Positions 22,091-28,104 of a DNA stretch of 28,104 bases are shown in pieces. Origin of the DNA: an uncultured Lachnospiraceae bacterium (GTDB taxonomy: Bacteria; Bacillota; Clostridia; Lachnospirales; Lachnospiraceae); contig URSA01000023.1 of NCBI GenBank assembly GCA_900550475.1, positions 1-28,104 on the forward strand, in the 5' to 3' direction. Each line of letters begins with the position of its first letter. Position 1 is the stretch's first letter. Below the pieces are notes generated by a model that ran no database searches, was not told where the DNA came from, and saw only the letters and a list, made by a program, of their open reading frames with translations. The translations under genes and the position numbers were made by a program.

Positions 22091-24142
22091 GTGAAAGAAA
22101 AGAAACAGTCCTTTAAAATTCCTTTATTCCGGAAAATCAGCTTTAAACTGACGCTTTGCTTTTTGATTCCCGTGTGTTTCATTATCCTGCTGGGCGTCAC
22201 TTCTTTCAAGAAAGCGGAGAATGCGATCACGCAGAACTATGAAACTTCCTCTCTGCAAACCATGTCTGCCATGAACCGGTATCTCTCTCTTGCCATAGAC
22301 ATTGTACAGTCAAATTATAAGACCTACAATGTGGAGGGCGACCTTGTGGGCTATGGAAAGGGTCTGTATAACAGTGACAGTTACAGCCGCTCCAACATTG
22401 GGTCCACCTACGCCACGACCTTCAAGGGGCATGTGACCACGGATGCCCTGATTTCCAATATATTCCTGCTCACCGACGCTACGCAATCCATCATTACAAC
22501 AACGCAGTCCGACCTTGATAATCTGTACTCTGCTTTTGCGCAGACCCCTCAGGGAGCGCTGGTTGCCTCCGACGCCTACTCCTATTTTCTTCTGGGAAAT
22601 CAATGTGAGGCGGATGCCGCACTGGGTACGGATTCCTCCAAATACTGCCTGCGTCTTGTCCGGGGCATCGCCGGAGCCAAGGCTGCGTTTCTTGTAGATA
22701 TCAGCTACCCAGTTCTTGCGGACACACTGGCAAGCTTAGACTGCGGGGAAGGCAGCTATGTAGGGCTGATCACCGTGGACGGTTCCGAATTTTATTCCAC
22801 GGAGGCGAACGGGTTCTCCATCGGAGGTACGGATTTCTTCCGGGCGGCGGCCGCATCCGAGGAAACCTCCGGTATGCAGTATGTGACTTTGGGCGATACA
22901 CAGTATCTTTTCCTTTATTCCAAGCTGACCTCCCGGAGCGCAACCATCGTTGCCATGATTCCCCAGACAACGATCATGGCACAGGCGGACGATATCCGCA
23001 ATCTGTCCATCGCGATCACCGTAGCTGCCAGCATTATTGCAGGGCTCCTCGGCATGCTGATCGCCAACTCCTTTGCGCACACCATCAAGGGAATTTTAAA
23101 GAAGCTTCAGCTTGTATCCGAGGGTGATCTGACCGTAAGGGTAGACACACGCAGAAAAGATGAGTTTATGGTTCTGTGCAGCGGCATCAACAGCATGATC
23201 GGCCACATGAAGCATCTGCTCGCCAACGTGAAAACCGTCACCGACAATTTAAGCTCCGCCTCCTCACAGGTGGCGGGCACCTGCGAGACCTTCATTCACA
23301 CCTCACAGGATATTCAGGCATCCATCGGAGAGATCGAAGTGGGTACGAGCCGTCTCGACACGGACTCCGCAGCCTGCCTTACCCAGATGGACTCCCTGTC
23401 CGAGCAGATCAGAACCGTTTCCGGCAACACGACCCAGATCCGGGATCTGACCGCCACCACAAGCCAGTCCATACGCCTTGGCATCGACTCTGTGGAAAAG
23501 CTGAACGAAAGTGCAAAATCTACCTATGATATTACACAGAACGTGATCTCCTCCATCGAAGTCCTTGCGGAGAAATCCAAATCCATTCAGGAGATCGTAA
23601 ACGTGATCAACTCTATCGCGGAGGAGACCAGCCTGCTGTCCCTGAACGCTTCCATTGAGGCGGCCCGTGCCGGCGAGGCGGGACGCGGCTTCACAGTCGT
23701 TGCGGAGCAGATCAAAAAGCTGGCAAACCAGTCCATCTCCGCCTCCGACGAAATTCATCACATTATCGATGAGATCGTGCTGAATACCGAATCCGCCGTT
23801 GAGGCCGCCAAACGTTCCGAGGACACCGTTTCCGTGCAGGAGAAAGCGGTGGAGATAACCGCCCGCTCCTTCCACGATATTAACGAAAAGGTTTCCGTAT
23901 TGGTGGACACCCTTGCCACCATCTCCACCAATATGGAGAACATGGAGCAGGATCGGAAGAGCACGCTGGCGTCCGTGGAAAGCATTTCCACGATCTCCAC
24001 GGAAACTGCGGCAGGCACCTCCAACGTGACCACGACGACCAACGAGCAGCTTTCAGCAATCGAAAATCTGGAGCAGGAAGCATCCAATATGCAGAAGCTC
24101 TCGGAAAAGCTTACCGAGCTTATGGCGGGCTTCCGCATTTAA
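22091..24142 (+). CDS. Methyl-accepting chemotaxis protein with Cache-type sensor
   Basis: 683-aa membrane chemoreceptor. The GTG at 22091 is chosen because AGGGGG lies 7 nt upstream; a TTG at 22067 is also in frame. Membrane segment 1 is at about 21-40, the external sensor domain (dCache-like by size, about 41-300) follows, membrane segment 2 lies near 305-330, then HAMP (KKLQLVSEGDLTVRVDTRRK) and the long coiled signalling domain. The conserved hairpin tip is IAEETSLLSLNASIEAARAG followed by EAGRGFTVVAEQIKKLANQS; the usual tip is EQTNLLALNA, so several positions differ. It would signal to CheA/CheW, indicating a motile cell. It diverges from the orphan solute-binding lipoprotein, which could present a ligand to it. 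Confidence 0.94.
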   Translation: MKEKKQSFKIPLFRKISFKLTLCFLIPVCFIILLGVTSFKKAENAITQNYETSSLQTMSAMNRYLSLAIDIVQSNYKTYNVEGDLVGYGKGLYNSDSYSRSNIGSTYATTFKGHVTTDALISNIFLLTDATQSIITTTQSDLDNLYSAFAQTPQGALVASDAYSYFLLGNQCEADAALGTDSSKYCLRLVRGIAGAKAAFLVDISYPVLADTLASLDCGEGSYVGLITVDGSEFYSTEANGFSIGGTDFFRAAAASEETSGMQYVTLGDTQYLFLYSKLTSRSATIVAMIPQTTIMAQADDIRNLSIAITVAASIIAGLLGMLIANSFAHTIKGILKKLQLVSEGDLTVRVDTRRKDEFMVLCSGINSMIGHMKHLLANVKTVTDNLSSASSQVAGTCETFIHTSQDIQASIGEIEVGTSRLDTDSAACLTQMDSLSEQIRTVSGNTTQIRDLTATTSQSIRLGIDSVEKLNESAKSTYDITQNVISSIEVLAEKSKSIQEIVNVINSIAEETSLLSLNASIEAARAGEAGRGFTVVAEQIKKLANQSISASDEIHHIIDEIVLNTESAVEAAKRSEDTVSVQEKAVEITARSFHDINEKVSVLVDTLATISTNMENMEQDRKSTLASVESISTISTETAAGTSNVTTTTNEQLSAIENLEQEASNMQKLSEKLTELMAGFRI

Positions 24143-24187
24143 AAACTTCGCCCCTCCCGCCAGTTTCCCTGACAGGAGGGGCGAAGT
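24141..24187 (-). terminator. Strong hairpin between convergent chemoreceptor and lipoprotein genes
   Basis: ACTTCGCCCCTCC (24145-24157) and GGAGGGGCGAAGT (24175-24187) form a perfect 13-bp stem with a 17-nt loop. On the minus strand a TTTTT run follows (24141-24145), making a terminator for the small lipoprotein gene. The plus strand has no T run but the stem may still end chemoreceptor transcripts. Confidence 0.8.
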
Positions 24188-24188
24188 C

Positions 24189-24656
24189 TCAGGGTTCTTC
24201 CACAGAATAGAAATCCTGCGTCATTCCCGCAATGTCCTCATGACTGCTTTCCGTCACAGTCACTTCCAAATACTCACCTTTATTTTCGATGTCCGCTTCT
24301 AGGGTTTCCCCCGCGTCATCCGCTCCGGCAAAGTGAAGTTTTCCGGTCTGTGAATCATAGCTTCCGATCGCGCTCTCAACATACAGTAAATGGTAAACAC
24401 TATACTCTATGTTGTAGGTTCCATCCTCTGCCTTTTCTATTTTCAGGATCTCTCCCTCATCATTGCTGTAGTAGCCTTCCTCCGGCTCCTGATAGTCGGC
24501 TATGTCCGGAGCTGTCTGCCCGACGCTTTCCGTCGCTTCGCTCTGCATCACATTCTGACCGGTTTGGGATTCCGGGGCTGTTGTCTGCTCTCCTTTTCCA
24601 CATCCCGAAAACAAAAAGCATACGCCTATCAATCCAATTATAAGATTCTTCTTCAT
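24189..24656 (-). CDS. Small lipoprotein, function unknown
   Basis: 155-aa predicted lipoprotein. The signal peptide MKKNLIIGLIGVCFLFSGCG carries lipobox FSGC (Cys 19), followed by a Gln/Thr/Ser/Glu-rich linker to about 55 and an acidic C-terminal domain (about 60-155) with GYYSNDEGEILKIEKAEDGT and KLHFAGADDAGETLEADIE, suggesting a small beta-barrel or sandwich. GGGGAG lies 4 nt before the start. It is a single-gene unit with its own promoter, a 5' leader hairpin and a terminator. No family recognised. Confidence 0.8.
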   Translation of the reverse strand: MKKNLIIGLIGVCFLFSGCGKGEQTTAPESQTGQNVMQSEATESVGQTAPDIADYQEPEEGYYSNDEGEILKIEKAEDGTYNIEYSVYHLLYVESAIGSYDSQTGKLHFAGADDAGETLEADIENKGEYLEVTVTESSHEDIAGMTQDFYSVEEP

Positions 24657-24670
24657 GGTACTCCCCTCTC

Positions 24671-24693
24671 CATCGAATCTTTCTCATTCGATG
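24671..24693 (-). promoter_or_regulatory. Leader hairpin before the small lipoprotein gene
   Basis: CATCGAAT and ATTCGATG form an 8-bp perfect stem with a 7-nt loop directly upstream of the ribosome binding site in the 5' untranslated region. It could stabilise the mRNA or affect translation. Confidence 0.45.
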
Positions 24694-24698
24694 CATCT

Positions 24699-24726
24699 AT
24701 TATATTACCACTGAAAAAAAACACAA
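24699..24726 (-). promoter_or_regulatory. Promoter of the small lipoprotein gene
   Basis: Minus strand -10 TATAAT (24699-24704), 16-bp spacer with a T8 tract, -35 TTGTGT (24721-24726, 3 of 6). Confidence 0.5.
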
Positions 24727-24773
24727 CATGGCGTTAGTACCATACAATTTTGATTCTTTTCTGTTCTTCTTTT

Positions 24774-25607
24774 TTACCTAATCTCCTTCGCCTGATTTGC
24801 GGCGATCACTGCGCCGATTGCCGTTGCGTAGTCGGAATACTCCGGAATCGTGATCTCCACATCCCACAGGCTTTTGAAATCCTTGATGATATGCTGGCAC
24901 TCGAAGAACTTGGTCAGACCGCCGATCAGGATGTAGTCCTTGATTCCCGTCCCCACGGTCGCCAAGATGCCCGCCTGACAGATGTTCTCGATCACCATAT
25001 GTACGATTCCCGCCGCAATGTCCTCCTGCCGCGACTGTGCATCCGCCTTGCCGAAGTTGGACGCCGTGACATCCAGATTCAGTCCCGGCAGCTTCTCCTT
25101 CGCAAGGTCTCCTATGCGCAGATCTATCTTCGCCACATCGCCCTGGCGGGACATTGCGGCGATTTCATGGATATCCGCGGTGTTGAGCATAATGGAAGAA
25201 AGGCCGCAGATGGTTCCGCCTCCCAGACCGACACCGCCCAGATATTTCATTTCATTCTCAGTCACCTTCACATAAAAGCTTCCCGTTCCCATGCTGACCA
25301 CGATCACTTCTTTTTTGTCGGTCAGATAGTAGCCTCCCGTTCCGGTGGCTTCAAATTCATCTATTTTATAGGTAGGACGCCCGTAGACCGGTTTATCCAC
25401 ATACTTGCTTCCCACGCCGGTAATATATACACCGGACACATCCGTAAGCTCCAGACTGTTTTCATACAGATATCTGCCGAAAGCGCCGTAGAGCGACGCC
25501 ACCTGACTGTCTGCGCGCACCACCATGGGAACCAGCATGCGCTCCTGCTCAAACGCCACAATCTTGGTCGTACTGCTTCCAATATCTATTCCAATCCTTA
25601 CTTCCAT
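24774..25607 (-). CDS. coaW: Type II pantothenate kinase (Fumble/CoaW-like)
   Basis: 277-aa cytoplasmic ATP-dependent kinase of the ASKHA fold, phosphorylating pantothenate in the first step of coenzyme A synthesis. It shows the phosphate loop GIDIGSSTTKIVAF (about 5-18), the type II signature MGTGSFYVKV with GGVGLGGGTICGLSSIMLNT (about 125-165), DIHEIAAMSRQGDVAKIDLR and the ASNFGK...EDIAAGIVHMVIENICQAG stretch (about 185-220), then IGGLTK. This order fits eukaryote-like/Staphylococcus-type PanK rather than BadF-type activases, the main alternative. The start at 25607 follows GAGG at 6 nt; an ATG two codons earlier is also in frame. It is divergent from the transporter gene. Confidence 0.82.
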   Translation of the reverse strand: MEVRIGIDIGSSTTKIVAFEQERMLVPMVVRADSQVASLYGAFGRYLYENSLELTDVSGVYITGVGSKYVDKPVYGRPTYKIDEFEATGTGGYYLTDKKEVIVVSMGTGSFYVKVTENEMKYLGGVGLGGGTICGLSSIMLNTADIHEIAAMSRQGDVAKIDLRIGDLAKEKLPGLNLDVTASNFGKADAQSRQEDIAAGIVHMVIENICQAGILATVGTGIKDYILIGGLTKFFECQHIIKDFKSLWDVEITIPEYSDYATAIGAVIAANQAKEIR

Positions 25608-25655
25608 AGTCATCCTCGCTTTGCCGGGGTCACATACGCAACCGATTTTGTTAAA

Positions 25656-25684
25656 AGTATAACACGCAAAATCCATTCTGTATA
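25656..25684 (-). promoter_or_regulatory. Promoter of the pantothenate kinase gene
   Basis: Minus strand -10 TATACT (25656-25661) with upstream TG (extended -10), 17-bp spacer, -35 TATACA (25679-25684, 4 of 6), about 50 nt before the start. Confidence 0.55.
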
Positions 25685-25741
25685 CCGTATAAAGATTTTG
25701 TTAATGTTTTTTTCATTTGTCCCATTTGTTCAATATGACGA

Positions 25742-25770
25742 TTGTCAATCTTTGTCTGCTGGTGTAGAAT
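25742..25770 (+). promoter_or_regulatory. Promoter of the ArsB/NhaD-type transporter operon
   Basis: -35 TTGTCA (25742-25747, 5 of 6), 17-bp spacer, -10 TAGAAT (25765-25770, 5 of 6). The predicted transcript start is near 25777, giving a leader of about 95 nt. Confidence 0.7.
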
Positions 25771-25776
25771 GTTTTG

Positions 25777-25871
25777 TATTGCGGACGCCGCAAATATGCC
25801 ATGTTGTTGAGTCCGATCCCATATCGGCTCCGCGGTTTTCCGAAAAAAGCGTCTGCGGAATGGAGATTCAT
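25777..25871 (+). promoter_or_regulatory. Structured 5' leader of the transporter gene, possible cis-regulatory RNA
   Basis: The leader can fold with an outer stem GCGGACGC (25781-25788) to GCGTCTGC (25849-25856), an inner hairpin GAG(T)CCGAT/ATCGGCTC (25809-25830) and a small CGG-TTTT-CCG hairpin (25833-25842). An alternative local hairpin GCGG-ACG-CCGC (25781-25791) competes with the outer stem. The ribosome binding site follows the outer stem immediately. I cannot match it to a known riboswitch class. Confidence 0.4.
25849..25868 (+). repeat. Shared 20-nt leader element, copy at the transporter gene
   Basis: GCGTCTGCGGAATGGAGATT, identical to the element at 21817-21836 on the other strand. 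It contains GGAG 6 nt before the favoured ATG and another in-frame ATG 12 nt earlier (25860). Confidence 0.85.
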
Positions 25872-27224
25872 ATGGCTGCACAAATTTTAGCTGTTCTTAT
25901 TTTTCTGGCTATGTTCATCCTCATCATTACAGAAATCTGGGAGCGCCATGTCATTACCCTGGCATGCGGCCTGCTCACCCTGATCGGTGTCATGGGCATT
26001 GCCATGCACAGTCCCTCGGCAATATGGGAGACTTTAAATCTGCGCTGCTTCTTCACCACCGGCTTCTGGTATTCGGCGGCGGAAACAGCGGAAACCTCCA
26101 GCGGCATCAACTGGGAGACCATTCTGTTCATTCTGGGAATGATGATCATGGTGGAGGGTATGGCAAGGGTCGGCTTTTTCAGGTGGCTCTGCATGCGCAT
26201 TGCCGGTATGGTCAAATACAAGGTAATTCCCATTTTCATCACCTTTATGCTGCTGTCCACCTTCCTTGCCATGTTCATCGACAGCATCACGGTAATCCTG
26301 TTTCTGGCAGCCGTCACCATCGAATTATCGCAGCTGCTGAAATTCAATCCGGTTCCCATGATCCTGTCCGAGATTTTCTGTGCCAACCTCGGAGGTTCCG
26401 CCACCATGTGCGGCGATCCCCCCAACATCATCATCGGAACCTCTCTCGGCTACTCCTTTGTGGATTTCATCTGTAATACGGGTCTGATCGCAGGCATATC
26501 CTTAGTTGCGGTTATTGTTTATTTCTACTTTATTTTCCGCAAGGAGCTGACTGCCAACAAGGCAGTGATCGATCCGTCCACATGCCCGAAGCCCGCAGAG
26601 GCAATCAGGAGCAAAAAGGGCTTTGCGGTCAGCTGCGTTATTTTTCTGAGTGCCATCATTCTTCTGGTGACCCATGCTCAGACCGGGCTTACCGTGTCCA
26701 CAATCGGTGTGTTTATCGGCGTGGTAACGCTGCTCACCTCCGGAAAAGCTGCTCTGGAACTGTTGAAAAAAGTCGATTATAAGACTATACTGTTCTTTAT
26801 AGGGCTGTTTGTTGTAGTGGGCGGTCTTGAGCAGACCGGCGTCCTGAAGCTCATGGCAAGCTTTATCGGCAAGATCAGCGGCGGCAATATTATGCTGATG
26901 ATCGCCATTATCTTGTGGATTTCTGCCATCGCCAGCGCTTTTGTGGACAATATTCCTTTTGCCGCCACCATGATTCCCATTATCAACAGTCTTGCGGCAA
27001 CACAGGGCGTGGATCTTTCCGTGCTGGCGTGGGCGCTTGCCATGGGTACTGACATCGGCGGCAGCGCAACTCCTATCGGTGCCTCCGCAAACGTGGTAGG
27101 TATCGCCACAGCCGCAAAGGAAGGACATATTATCAAATGGGGGCGTTACTGTAAGGCAATGGTGCCTGCGACCCTGATGGTGGTTCTGGTATCCATGCTG
27201 GTCATCTATGTCAGATATTTCTAG
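25872..27224 (+). CDS. ArsB/NhaD-type ion transporter (SLC13-like permease)
   Basis: 450-aa inner-membrane transporter with 10-12 hydrophobic segments. Each half carries a related signature: CANLGGSATMCGDPPNIIIG (about 170-190) and MGTDIGGSATPIGASANVVG (about 392-411), the repeated GG-A-T-x-x-GxxxN motif of the ArsB/NhaD/P-protein part of the ion transporter superfamily. Members export arsenite, exchange Na+ for H+ or move anions; the sequence does not decide which, and no ars genes are near. The ATG at 25872 has GGAG 6 nt upstream; the frame is open much further upstream but that region is antisense to the kinase gene. It is followed at 11 bp by the cytidylate-kinase-like gene. Confidence 0.92.
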   Translation: MAAQILAVLIFLAMFILIITEIWERHVITLACGLLTLIGVMGIAMHSPSAIWETLNLRCFFTTGFWYSAAETAETSSGINWETILFILGMMIMVEGMARVGFFRWLCMRIAGMVKYKVIPIFITFMLLSTFLAMFIDSITVILFLAAVTIELSQLLKFNPVPMILSEIFCANLGGSATMCGDPPNIIIGTSLGYSFVDFICNTGLIAGISLVAVIVYFYFIFRKELTANKAVIDPSTCPKPAEAIRSKKGFAVSCVIFLSAIILLVTHAQTGLTVSTIGVFIGVVTLLTSGKAALELLKKVDYKTILFFIGLFVVVGGLEQTGVLKLMASFIGKISGGNIMLMIAIILWISAIASAFVDNIPFAATMIPIINSLAATQGVDLSVLAWALAMGTDIGGSATPIGASANVVGIATAAKEGHIIKWGRYCKAMVPATLMVVLVSMLVIYVRYF

Positions 27225-27235
27225 GAGGAGATTGT

Positions 27236-27835
27236 ATGAGCGATCAGTTAATTATCTCTATCGGACGTGAATTTGGAAGCGGCGGTCACGAGATCGGCGA
27301 GAAGCTTGCGGAGCTTTATCACCTTCCCTTTTACGACCACAACCTGTTGGACGAAATTGCAAAGGCAAGGGATCTCGACGGCAATGAGCTTGCCGCCTTC
27401 GACGAGTCTGTGCGCAACAAGCTTTTGTCCCGTACCGTATGCGGCTTCAACAATTCCCCCTCCTACAATGTGGCGCATCTGCAGTTTGACTATCTGAAAA
27501 AGAAAGCGGACGCCGGAGAATCCTTTATTATCGTAGGGCGCTGCGCAGAGCATGTCCTCCGCTCCACCAAGGGGCTGATCTCCATTTTTGTGCTGGGCGA
27601 CCGTGAGGAAAAGCTGGCGCGCGTTATGCGCATCTATCATCTGCCGGAGGACAAAGCCGAAAAGCTGATGAAAGAGAAGGACAAAAAGCGTAAGGATTAC
27701 CATAACAGCTACTGCGACGGCAAATGGGGCGATTCCAGAAACTACGATCTGAGCGTCAACAGCAGCAAGCTCTCCATCGAGGAGAACGTAAGGCTCTTGC
27801 AGGAGTACATCAATGCAAGACGCGCACATGTATAA
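27236..27835 (+). CDS. Cytidylate-kinase-like P-loop protein
   Basis: 199-aa cytoplasmic protein of the cytidylate kinase-like family (Cytidylate_kin2 type). It begins LIISIGREFGSGGHEIGEKL, the family's modified P-loop (GREFGSGG rather than GxxGxGKS), then LPFYDHNLLDEIAKARDLDG, FIIVGRCAEHVLRSTKGLIS and a lid-like RVMRIYHLPEDKAEKLMKEK with KKRKDYHNSYCDGKWGDSRN. The essential CMK gene normally sits elsewhere and is about 220 aa, so this is probably an accessory paralogue of unknown substrate. GGAGGAG lies 5 nt before the start, and it is co-transcribed with the transporter, suggesting a regulatory or linked function. Confidence 0.88.
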   Translation: MSDQLIISIGREFGSGGHEIGEKLAELYHLPFYDHNLLDEIAKARDLDGNELAAFDESVRNKLLSRTVCGFNNSPSYNVAHLQFDYLKKKADAGESFIIVGRCAEHVLRSTKGLISIFVLGDREEKLARVMRIYHLPEDKAEKLMKEKDKKRKDYHNSYCDGKWGDSRNYDLSVNSSKLSIEENVRLLQEYINARRAHV

Positions 27836-27858
27836 ATAACATGTATAAACGAGCTATT

Positions 27859-27899
27859 TCCGGGGTAAAGAGCACACTTGACGCATCCCTTACCCCGGA
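27859..27899 (+). terminator. Possible terminator of the transporter operon
   Basis: TCCGGGGTAA and TTACCCCGGA form a 10-bp perfect stem with a 21-nt loop, 24 nt after the last stop. No T run follows directly, so it may be a 3' stabilising hairpin. A 13-bp-period repeat of ACATGTATAAA (about 27825-27850) precedes it. No gene is seen between 27836 and 28049. Confidence 0.4.
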
Positions 27900-27956
27900 T
27901 AATTTGATGGAAAACCTATTCCGCTTCAACTTTTTTATTTTTTTTCATATAGCCCC

Positions 27957-27985
27957 TTGACAATTACAGATTATTTCTGTAAAAT
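27957..27985 (+). promoter_or_regulatory. Promoter of tRNA-Phe with an internal inverted repeat
   Basis: -35 TTGACA (27957-27962), 17-bp spacer, -10 TAAAAT (27980-27985). An A/T-rich tract (27930-27950) upstream resembles an UP element. The inverted repeat TTACAGA-N5-TCTGTAA (27964-27982) fills the spacer and enters the -10. Confidence 0.75.
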
Positions 27986-28049
27986 AACGTTTGTTGTGAC
28001 GCAGAGGTGTCTGTAATGTGTTGCAGTTCTCTTGCTTTCAAGGTGTTTC

Positions 28050-28104
<55 letters not shown>

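Noticed and set aside
24774..25607. Assignment as a BadF/HgdC-type CoA-dehydratase activase
   Set aside because: It shares the fold but lacks the activase Cys pair and instead shows the type II pantothenate kinase pattern (GGGTICGL, SRQGDVAKIDL, ASNFGK).
24750..25871. Upstream extension of the transporter frame by about 370 codons
   Set aside because: This part is antisense to the pantothenate kinase gene. Promoter, Shine-Dalgarno and first membrane segment all point to the ATG at 25872.
27841..27960. 39-codon ORF after the cytidylate-kinase-like gene
   Set aside because: No ribosome binding site, overlaps the hairpin and T-rich promoter upstream region, and composition is not protein-like.

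Overview
The window looks like chromosomal DNA from a Gram-positive anaerobic clostridium, most likely Lachnospiraceae. The signs are about 50% GC, strong GGAGG-type ribosome binding sites, many lipobox lipoproteins, a BlaI/BlaR1 pair, a class II (Firmicutes-type) galT next to galK, a type II pantothenate kinase and sugar ABC permeases with no ATPase beside them. No phage genes, CRISPR array or complete insertion sequence is visible. The last 55 bases are the first part of a tRNA-Phe gene.

Left third (1-8660, all minus strand). A GH5 endoglucanase-like lipoprotein with its own promoter lies downstream of a compact cluster. Read 5' to 3', the cluster is: a propeller-like lipoprotein, a propeller/solute-binding-protein fusion, two sugar-type ABC permeases, a small membrane-anchored protein resembling only the C-terminal part of an efflux adaptor, and a Ca-site (DLNGDG) lipoprotein. 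This reads as a carbohydrate uptake or sensing locus that borrows an ATPase from elsewhere. Upstream are a small membrane ORF with a very good promoter and an apparent frameshift, then blaI-blaR1, whose sensor domain is replaced by a short Cys/His-rich domain.

Middle (10480-17325, minus strand). In transcription order: a capA-like lipoprotein, an aldo/keto reductase with ferredoxin clusters, an AraC regulator, a terminator whose loop holds the araC stop, then galK, galT and a LysM protein. The AraC protein is a good candidate regulator of galactose metabolism.

Right (17440-24190). A VanR/VanS-like two-component system on the plus strand converges on a second propeller/solute-binding lipoprotein with no permeases nearby. 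A methyl-accepting chemotaxis protein diverges from that lipoprotein. A 10-bp-period direct repeat of the type used by OmpR-family regulators occurs both before the response regulator gene and just upstream of the lipoprotein promoter. This suggests a small sensing module of regulator, kinase, surface binding protein and possibly chemoreceptor.

Right end (24189-28104). A small lipoprotein and a type II pantothenate kinase are on the minus strand. An ArsB/NhaD-type transporter with a structured 5' leader and a cytidylate-kinase-like protein are on the plus strand, followed by tRNA-Phe with its own promoter.

The most unusual signals are an identical 20-nt leader (GCGTCTGCGGAATGGAGATT) before two unrelated genes, with a near copy before galT, and the repeated operator-like element linking the two-component system to the orphan binding protein.
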